A DNA stretch of 64,000 nucleotides, taken from positions 806,001 through 870,000 of the forward strand of contig CM060733.1 of NCBI GenBank assembly GCA_030704615.1, in the 5' to 3' direction. The notes under the pieces were generated by a model that was not told the origin of the DNA, did no database searches, and saw only the letters and a list, made by a program, of their open reading frames with translations. The position numbers and the translations under genes were made by a program. The DNA is from Takakia lepidozioides (lineage: Eukaryota > Streptophyta > Takakiopsida > Takakiales > Takakiaceae). Shown here piece by piece: positions 55,575 to 64,000 of this stretch (position 1 is the first letter of the stretch; each line of letters starts with the position of its first letter).

Positions 55575-58100
55575 AAAGAGGGCCCCCATTTTTACCCTAA
55601 CTATCTATACTGCACAGTCAGAGTTGTAACCAAATTACTCACCACAACCGCCGCAGCGGAAGAGAAGACAGTCATGGCGCGCTCCCGTTGATCTCATGAA
55701 GAGTGGTGATTGCATGTGCTCATGTGATTCTCTCTGTACACAACTAATCATCCACAGCGTGAGTATGCCCGTGAGGGTCACCAAGTACAAGCATTTGTTA
55801 TGGCCGCAACACCTTTGAATTTGTTTGATCAAGCTGTGCAGTAGCTTACCCGGCCCCTCTCCTTCTCTTATCTTTTCTCCTCACTCTTATGTTCTTTCTG
55901 AGAACCATCACAGGGCTGGTTCACATTCTCTGTTTAGCCATGCAACCTAAGTGGCCATATCATCTCTGGAGTTGATCTTATTTGTGCACTCAAGCTCACC
56001 ATCTACTCTGTTTTCTCTCAGCTCACTCTGCAGAGAAGAGATGATACTGACAGCCACCCACCAGCTACGTATGGAGTCATCACGAGCTCTTAAACATTCT
56101 TCCACCATCTCTAACTTTCTGGCTTCACCGTTCCCCTTTTCTTGGACGATCTCTTATCCCCAAACTGCAAGTTCCATGGACATGAATGGATATAGAACTA
56201 CTCAGGCTGACTGTGGCTTGTGCAATCTAATGTGCAGGGCAGGGTATGATTACACTCGACAGAAATCTGGTCATTTCCTTCTGTTACAACCTCATCTCTT
56301 AAGGCCTACTTAATCTCACTCAGGCAGCGGGCTCTCCAGAACGTATCCATAATCAGGCACCAACATGCTTCAACCTTCAGCCAACTCCCTCCTTCTCACT
56401 CTCCACTCTCAATACTTCAACAGCCAAATCATCACCTCACCCAAGACAGCAAGTCATCCCACTACAACTTCATGCCTTCAGTCCCAACATTGCACTAATT
56501 TGATAAATCCAACATTTCCTCTCCTTCTTGCCTACCGTATACAGGGTACCACGGAAATCTGACATTCCATTTGCTACAACAAAATCAAAGTTGCAATCTC
56601 TCTCTAGGGTTTCATAACGAGAACAACAAGATCTCCCAAAACAATAGATGACACTTCAACTTCTTTACTGCCAATCAAATTCAACAGCCTGATTCAGGTG
56701 AACATTCCAGCAACCACCATATTTCACCCACAACCTACTTGTCCATTGCATCCTACCTCACCCTCCAACTGGCTTTGCTCAATCCTTCACCTTCACTGCT
56801 TTCAGCCTCCCAATCACCCCAAAAACTCGCGTTCCACCTGCCTCGCAACCGCTTATATGCCTTTCTCCATCCCCTCCGGTGATGATCGTCCCGTCCCCTC
56901 TAGCAGTTTTTACAGACTGTCTTCATAACGCCGATGCTATCCTATCTTGGCCCTTAGATTCTCTCTCAGACGCAGATCATCCTCTGCTATTCTAATCGAG
57001 CACTCCGGGCATCAAAGCCTCCTGCAGTTTCTAGATCTGCCATCATTCCCATATCACAAACGCTGCTCACGAGATTGCATGGACCCCCTAAATGACAAAT
57101 GTTTATGCATAAAAGACTCACTGCTGCTCCACATATGTCACAAGCCGTATCTGATTTGCAGCAGAAGCTCTTCATCACAAACCACTTTTTGAAGCACACT
57201 CTCCACTATGCTGTCATGAAACTAGGGCAGATGAATGATATCAACTACATCATCAGAGCTGCACCAAAAATCATTCATTACTACATTAACACAATGTCAC
57301 TATACTTGGGAAAATTTGCAACACATGAGAGACCATATCTTCCCACTACACTCTAATACAAAATCCTCTCTATCGTCTTGAGCACATCTGCCACTGAGCT
57401 GATCCCGGCACATTGCGAAGGTGAAAGCCAAACTCCGAAACTTTATTGCGCGTAACTTAGAGCAATGTGTACATTTGAGGGTTGCAGGATTCATTTCTCC
57501 AGCTCAAGTGGATTAATCTGAGTATTAAATTTCTCAAGTGTTCCGGTACTTCGCTGCGTCTTTAGTTTCGTTTCTGTCACAGTGGAGTCAGAAGCTCAAA
57601 ATCGAACATCCGATGTCCATGTGAAGCTCAGCTAGGATGCAAAACCTGTTGACCACTTGCTATTTGCATGCCCAGGTGCCCCATTTTGTCACCTCTTCAG
57701 ATAGCGTTCGAAACAGTTTGTGTTTGTCTTTAAGCAGTCTACTTTTCAACAGCTGGTGTTCGGTGAGCTACAGTTTTTTTGATATACATGTATGTATAGC
57801 CTGAATCCTTTTGAACAAGAGTCTTTCTCTCAGCTTCCTCGAGCTATCATTCCATTTCATTTCGAGATCTCTCTCTCTCTCTACGTGATCAAACCCTTAT
57901 GCATATGCATTCCATCGACAAAGAGCTCACTACCAGAGTCTTTGGAAGGCCATTACCATTCTAATTGCACAGAGGCACGTCCCCGTACTGGAGCAAATCC
58001 TCGAGCGATGGAAACCGTCTTTTTCCCTCTTTCCCTTAATCTCCCCCCCCCCTTACTCCTCAATCCAGATTCGAAAGTCCACATCACACCGCATGGTAAC
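55575..58100. other. Non-coding; should include the 5' LTR of the minus-strand Ty3 element
   Basis: Pyrimidine-rich plus strand without protein-like frames. The LTR of the adjacent element must begin at 55575, but with the 3' LTR lost I cannot mark its other end. Short CT runs near 57868-57885 and a C-run near 58041. Confidence 0.4.
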
Positions 58101-58131
58101 GGAACTTTGCATCTTCTCATTGCAGGCAGAT

Positions 58132-58650
58132 CTATAGCACTTCAGCTGTAACCTGTCCAAGAGAGAGAAGCTCCTCTGCGGTATCCATAAGACTTTCTTT
58201 CAAAGCCTGCAAATGAGCCACGTTCCATGTCTGCCACTCTTTCCTATCTTTGTCGGTAAGGGGCGGGTTGAATCTTGTCCGAAACTCGTTTGAACCCAGG
58301 AAGTTCTCAACTGTTTTGCCAACTAGAACCAAGTGTATCTTCTCTCTGTTGGCCACTGCTGCCATGTAAATGATAGCCTGTTGCATGGTTCCTCCCTTTC
58401 CCCAGGCTTCCATGAATTCGCTGGTGGATCCATCTGGGCCAAGATTCAGAATTGAACCGCAAACTGCAGCAGATATTTGTTCTAAGGAGCTTAACTGTGA
58501 CCTGCATCGATCTTCAAGCTTTGCTTTAACGTAGGTTGCCAGCTGGAATTTTTGGCTAGCAGGAACTACAATCTCTCCCAGCCGAAATGTAGACACTTGT
58601 GGAGCAACAATCTTATTGAATTCAAACAGGAGCCTGTCCCTGCAGCCGAG
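58132..58650 (-). CDS. Possible host-gene exon, unknown protein
   Basis: Minus-strand frame of about 170 codons from a CTGCAG acceptor near 58650: RLLFEFNKIVAPQVSTFRLG, VVPASQKFQLATYVKAKLED, IHLVLVGKTVENFLGSNEFR, ending VTAEVL and stop. Composition is that of a normal soluble helical protein and no lesion is visible. Family not recognised. A possible upstream exon has not been identified. It is the best candidate for a surviving host exon in the window. Confidence 0.4.
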   Translation of the reverse strand, partial: LGCRDRLLFEFNKIVAPQVSTFRLGEIVVPASQKFQLATYVKAKLEDRCRSQLSSLEQISAAVCGSILNLGPDGSTSEFMEAWGKGGTMQQAIIYMAAVANREKIHLVLVGKTVENFLGSNEFRTRFNPPLTDKDRKEWQTWNVAHLQALKESLMDTAEELLSLGQVTAEVL

Positions 58651-59070
58651 TTCAAATCACATCAGTTATGAATTCGGCCGGCATCAATTATACATGTACA
58701 GTCTGAAACTTGCTTCCAAGTTACAACTGCTTAAGGTCCCTTGAATTGAAGAACACTTGAAAAACCAACCCTCGCCATCTCTGTTTGCCGAGTCCAAATT
58801 TGTAGGCCAAGTCACGGGCATGCATATGCTCTGAAAGAGTTAGCTCGCCAGTTCACGAATGTATGACCTTGTTCACGAATTGAAATATCTCAATTTGTAT
58901 TTAACAACGTTCGACTAGGGGATCCGAGCAACTTTCCTTACTCAAGTAAGCTGCCTGGATCCCCTGAGGTAGTGATTGGAGTGGACGACCGTGGTCCGAC
59001 CGAGAAAGAGATGTAGACAAGAGAGAGTGCCCCGGAGTGAGATCTAGCCAGCTTAGTCACAACCATTGAA

Positions 59071-59613
59071 TCATGTCTCATTAAGAGTCCCATACCTGTC
59101 AGATGCATTCTCGAAGTTCTCCGGACAGATCTTGGTCATGCGATCCTTGACAAGCAAAGGTAACAATGGCGAGGTCGCCCTCTTCCACGGCGCTGTAATC
59201 CATTGGACGCTCCCGAAGGAGTATAGAGTCCTGTAAGAATCTCGTACTGTTGATCCTAAGAATTCTGCTGTCCAATACTGCCCAAGGCTTCCTCGAAGGA
59301 CTCGTACAAACCAACGACCCACCGCGAGGATGAAGCCGAGCATTCTTAACGCCCACGTGCAAAGCTGCACCGCGTGTGGAGTGACTTGAAGTTCAGCTTT
59401 GCTTGCAGATGCAGTCTTTTGAACCGGCCTCGGGGGTCTTCTTAAGTGACCTGTTTTCAACCTGCTTCCCTTAACATAATTTCTGGACCTTATAAGTCTC
59501 CCGCGTGGATTCTCGGAGGTCCATTTGCCGTTGATTGTAGATTGTTTGAATCTGCTGTATTCTTCTCCTTCACAATCTAACATCACAGACAGTCGCAAAC
59601 GCAGAATTTTCAC
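59071..59613 (-). CDS. Open frame of uncertain coding status
   Basis: 180 open codons on the minus strand, basic, starting MKILRLRLSVMLDCEGEEYS. An overlapping frame (59362-59099) also reads plausibly (MDYSAVEEGDLAIVTFACQG), so at most one is real. If either belongs with the exon at 58132-58650, splicing would join them; I cannot show it. Confidence 0.2.
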   Translation of the reverse strand: MKILRLRLSVMLDCEGEEYSRFKQSTINGKWTSENPRGRLIRSRNYVKGSRLKTGHLRRPPRPVQKTASASKAELQVTPHAVQLCTWALRMLGFILAVGRWFVRVLRGSLGQYWTAEFLGSTVRDSYRTLYSFGSVQWITAPWKRATSPLLPLLVKDRMTKICPENFENASDRYGTLNET

Positions 59614-59649
59614 TCGTAATTCTTTTCTCGGAAGTGAGACTCTCTCTCT

Positions 59650-61600
59650 ATGCCGTCCAAAGACTCTTCGATTCAGAATCTTTTAGTTGCTATCTCGTGA
59701 CATTCATGAGCATTGGCGCACATCAGCAATTCTGTGCAGACACAGTTGCCTCACAGTTGCAGCACTCTAGAGAAGAAATCTATTGATCATTCGACGACCA
59801 GTTGCTAACATATGATCCCCCTGTCTGGGACTGCAAATTAAACCTAAAGTTCAGTTCCAGAAGAAGACTGCTTATAACGTGATCGCTTTTCTTCAAAAAT
59901 TTGAGTTTCGGTCTATAGTTTTCTGGTAGCGCCTTCCCAGGGAAGGAAATTTCACCGCAGATTGTTTAGTACTCTAGCTCTGCACAGTACAGCGTGCTGC
60001 ACTGCCGCAGTCATGAGTACGCTAGCGTCAACACTTAAAAGTGTGATTAAGTGATCCAGGCTCAATTCCACAATTTTCTCTCATCTGAGCCCATAGTCCT
60101 TATAGTGTTTACAGATCTTTAAAAGTTTCCATCTCAAAACTCAAGAACTTTACCCAGGTTTAACTAGCGTGCTCTCTCAGGTTGGCATCCTCTCCTCGAC
60201 TGCCGTGCTACTCTGAGCTACAGATACCTGTAGGTATATCGAACTTCTCTTGGCTAAATTTGAGCAATGATCCCTCGCCCTCAGCGACAAAGCCCCAGCT
60301 AGGTCTAACTCTCTCAGGCTACCCTGTTCACGAAGCTTTCCACCTCTCCATGCGTGGAGCTGTCTCTAGTGTGGTACACTTGTTCCACAGTCTTTGCTAC
60401 GGTATCTATCCGACGTCTGCAAGGGCTCAACGCCTAGATCTTTGAGCCCTGTCCATGGCTCTGCATGCTCCCAGCGGTCCTCTGTGCAAGCTGCAGCTCA
60501 GTGGGGCAGCTCAATAATGCAACTTAGGTCCACGGACCCATGTCCTTTCTTCCTCAAATAAGGCTGAGGTGGGTGTGCGAGGTACAAAAGCAAAGCCCGA
60601 GGGCCCCGCCGCCACTGCCACACCCTTACCTCATGTCGTCTCTCTCCTCTCCTCATCTCACTCCCCATGCACTCTAGCCTGGGCCCTCTCCTCTTCACAA
60701 GCCCTTTTGGCATACATACTGAAATGGGAGTTGAGCCCAGGATCAACCTTGTGGCAGCCCACCCGGGCTACCCAGTTGAAGAAGACAAGACTCCCAGGCC
60801 TGAATTCTTTACTTTCCTTGGCCCCACGGTGTCCGACTGATGTGTCGGAGGCATAGCAGAAAATGTCAGCAATTCATGAACCCAAACTTATCTTACCAAC
60901 AGCATGTATCAAGATATTTCCTTTGAATCTATGTTTCTAGAAAAACGAAGAGCTCCAAAAACAAATACCAAGACGTGCAGCATGTTGCTATGGAGGGATC
61001 ATTGATCATTGCAGGCGGGATCGCTGACCGAAAAGGAAAGATAATTAATGCTCGAGTATGGTTGATGCATCATAGCAGATATAGAACTGCCACAACAAAA
61101 ATGAGAGCAACAGTCCAGACTTCCAGACACCATTCATTTGCAGTCAATATCCGTTATTCCCACCAATTCGTAAATTCTATGTCTTGTGGGCTAAGATGGG
61201 CAAAATCCAAATTGGAGTTCTAATGGGCAGGACCCACAAAAAAGATCTATACAATTTCCCCCTTTCCCCATCTCAAACAAAAACTTTATGTGAATTCGGA
61301 TTCTTGCGCGTACTGTGGCTGAGATACACCGACAAACGTATCTTTTGGTTTGAATTTGAGTCTTGGATCGATTGCACGTGCTGCAAGCTTTTGAACCCTG
61401 GAGCCTGCAGAGTATTTTTCGTAGAAAGCTGTTGTTTGGTCGTCTCGCAGTGCGTTTTCGATTGAATGTGCGATCAGAGGGAGCCCCCGTAGAGGCATTA
61501 CGTTCGTACATTCATGAGATGTACGTATATCAATCAATTGGTTGGCCGACCACAGGGATACTATTCGCTGTGGTGAGAGCCAGATCACCTCTCGATCATT
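59650..61600. other. Non-coding stretch
   Basis: Only short frames without protein character; no repeats or element ends recognised. Confidence 0.5.
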
Positions 61601-61637
61601 TCAGCATCGAGGATGTTGGTGTGCAGAGCTGCAGTGC

Positions 61638-62147
61638 TCAGGGCCCAGGGAAGTTCTCAGCATAGTGCTTGACAAGCATTATGAAATGTATTTCTTTGCA
61701 AGCTGGGCTGAAGGACTTAGCATCAGACAATATTGTATCTAGCTCACAGGCCGCGCGAACTTCGAAGTATCGGTAATAATTCAAGAGATCTGTCAGAGTG
61801 CTAGTGCAACTTATGGGCTCGGGCCAAATACTAAAACGGATTTCTGGAGATGATTGGTCTCCGAAAGCCGTGACCGAGTTCGTACTAGTACTTGTAATGA
61901 CCTTGGATTTATAGCCATCTTTGTCTATCCAAAGTCCAACGACGTTAGAACTTGTGTACACGTATGCTAAAAGTCCAACGCATCGTTCTCTTAAATGCTG
62001 AGATCTTGAACCTGCAGCGGCGCTCAATGACAAAGTGTGAAGTACGTGTATCGTGGGTATACCAAGTGACAAGTGTGCGCCACTTGACATCTGGCATTTG
62101 ACTGATTCCACTGGAGAAAGCTTTGAAGAGTCTCCGATTTGAGTCAA
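61638..62147 (-). CDS. Open frame of uncertain coding status
   Basis: 169 codons on the minus strand with fairly natural composition, for example VVGLWIDKDGYKSKVITSTS and TLTDLLNYYRYFEVRAACEL. No recognised family, no clear splice borders. It could be a host exon or chance. Confidence 0.25.
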   Translation of the reverse strand: MTQIGDSSKLSPVESVKCQMSSGAHLSLGIPTIHVLHTLSLSAAAGSRSQHLRERCVGLLAYVYTSSNVVGLWIDKDGYKSKVITSTSTNSVTAFGDQSSPEIRFSIWPEPISCTSTLTDLLNYYRYFEVRAACELDTILSDAKSFSPACKEIHFIMLVKHYAENFPGP

Positions 62148-62159
62148 AGTTTGTCATGC

Positions 62160-64000
62160 GTCAATTTCTAGATCTGAGAGGCATATTCACAAGACAGAGT
62201 CCTCATGCTGTAGTGAGTTCCTTCAGGAGCAGCTGCCTCAAATGGTCGACTAAAGCACCTTGGCCCGTCCGGATGGATTCCTTACCCTAGTAAAAACCTT
62301 TAGTTCGTGTACCTTGTACGGTCAGTAGGACTAAACTAGACACTATCTCTCAATGCACAGCTTCTAAGACACGTCTCCGGATTCTCGAACGGCGTCCATA
62401 CTCTCTAGAGAGAGATGAACTATACGTTCGACTGCAGATTAAATCTCGATTATTGAACACCGTTCGAGTTTTCTGTCTGTGTATTCATACTTCCGAGTCA
62501 ACCAGATGTTCACGAGTTCCAAACTTCTTCAGTACGTACGATATATACGGATTCCATTCCTAAAGTCACTTGAGGGTTTGGACATCAATATACAATGGTG
62601 TTATGGAACTTAAATTGTGATTGTTCAACTAGTTATATCATGGCCCCTTATATGTCAGTGAGCTGTTCCGAGCTCACTCCCATCTGCTTTCGACTCGGCC
62701 CGCGCCCAGTACTGTAACTTCAATTGACAGTGGTGGCTCGATGAACTGGCTTAAGTTTCAGGGCGATTCTTGCTGTTACAGAATGTGATCACGCCCCGGT
62801 CACACCTAATATTTCATTATCAACCTTTATCATCGGACTGGATTCCATATCAGATCTTCCTCTTTGCAAGTACTCAAGGACATTGTACAGTAGCTCGATC
62901 GATGTTGTTGCTTGAAGCTACTAATTCGCAGTCACCGAAATACCTGTGCGTAAGTAGTTCACAGGAGCTGGCCCGGAAGAGAGTGAGAGAAGGATAGGGA
63001 TAAGTAGCTGGGGTGTTCCCCCACTTGTTGTTTCATCGCTTCAAGCACGCGAGTCTAGGAGAAAACGAGCACTCTCATGAATATAGGTATGCTGAAAATC
63101 TTGAGACATCTATATATAGACTGGATATGCTCCTACATTTCACAGTGTCCAGTACTAGTTTCACATGAGAATAAAGTACATGTAAAGGAGAGATGTGTAC
63201 TTGACTGAGACTCGACGGTTGATGTTACTGACGGATCTCGAGCGAGAAGTTTTGCTGCCCCATTTGGAATCCCTGCCCAACATTATGTAGCACTGAAGCA
63301 ATTCAGGCAGCACCTTCAGCAGCACCAACTCATGAAGTTTGAAATGTTCAGTACAAGCAGCTACAAAACTTAGGAGATCCTCATGAACTTAGAGAAACAA
63401 ATGCTGATCACAACAATTGATCATCGGTTGGTCACCCATGATGTGCAATTTACTGGTCACTATGTACATAGTTGTTACAGCTCAAGATTTATAAGAGAAG
63501 ACTTCGACCGTCGAAGCCAGCTTACGTAAGAGCCACTTCACCCTTGCGAGCTCGGCTCAGTTGATATTACATACATTAATTATTTAGCACCGCTCACAAT
63601 CGGCATTTCTCCATGCCTACGTAATAACCCTAAATCACGGAATTTCAAGTTAATGTTCAAAGCGCCGACACACGCTTTTCACTGGCTGAGCTCAAGTGAT
63701 CGGAAGACACCTTGCGAACCGCTCTTGAGAGAAAATTCAGGTTCAAATTGGTACTAGGAATGAGGGAATCAGCACATTAATGACCTGCTGCACTAGTACT
63801 TTCGATGGAGAACTATTTCAAGCTATAAGTTCAAGGCCGAGCTATCCACCTAGAGAGCTTCACATCTCCAAATCCCTCTACAAGAATTGAGCGGCATGCA
63901 GAGTGTATATTGCAGGAGAGTCCTGAAAACAAAGAGCGTGAGAATTTCATCTCGAGCAGTTTCATCTCTCTAACAAACTCACCCCTCGTTATGAGGGGTC
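62160..64000. other. Non-coding stretch
   Basis: Nothing supported on either strand; no tandem repeats, LTR ends or RNA genes seen. Confidence 0.5.

Noticed and set aside
55951-57356. Several plus-strand frames rich in Ser/Pro/His
   Set aside because: Pyrimidine-rich sequence gives such composition by chance; no domain, splice pattern or conservation.

Overview
The window looks like a transposon-rich nuclear segment from a streptophyte green organism. A charophyte alga of the Chara or Klebsormidium type is my best guess, with an early land plant as the alternative; this is inference. Grounds: spliceosomal introns with GT..AG borders, Ty3/gypsy and Ty1/copia elements primed by initiator-Met-type sites, a CACTA (EnSpm) transposon carrying PPR repeats, and a Ty3/gypsy polyprotein with a C5-cytosine DNA methyltransferase domain (a combination I recall from dinoflagellates and charophytes). 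I see no rRNA, no canonical tRNA and no intact host gene.

Layout. 1-3.3 kb: decayed ABCC (MRP-type) transporter exons, then a chromovirus chromodomain tail. 5.1-6.8 kb (-): frameshifted Cys/His-rich protein, probably transposon-derived. 7.0-9.1 kb: GC-rich tandem arrays built on a palindrome centred on GGCGCC. 9.86-15.87 kb (+): intron-rich gene 'A' joining a ParB/sulfiredoxin-like domain to a permuted (beta-order) amino-methyltransferase fold; one intron is filled by a 95-bp GGCGCC array. 16-34.5 kb: nested LTR retrotransposons, including both halves of a gag-PR-DNMT-RT-RNaseH element split by another LTR element. 34.58-38.5 kb (+): gene 'B', a diverged paralogue of A with the same exon plan, cut at its 5' end by an inverted LTR fragment. 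40.7-44.8 kb: LINE, copia and Ty3 scraps and a 181-bp tandem repeat. 44.7-55.6 kb (-): a Ty3 element whose gag/PR region is interrupted by a 6.9-kb CACTA transposon (47018-53895, TSD TGA) holding amplified PPR fragments. 55.6-64 kb: mostly featureless, with one or two possible host exons on the minus strand.

Nearly every coding region is broken. Many premature stops (TAG, TAA, TGA) sit where CAG, CAA or CGA is expected, as deamination of methylated cytosine would produce. The two most interesting items are the ParB-methyltransferase family (A and B) and the DNMT-encoding retrotransposon. The latter's halves flank LTRs carrying matching 5-bp target duplications but lie in permuted order, and one of those LTRs carries an internal inversion.
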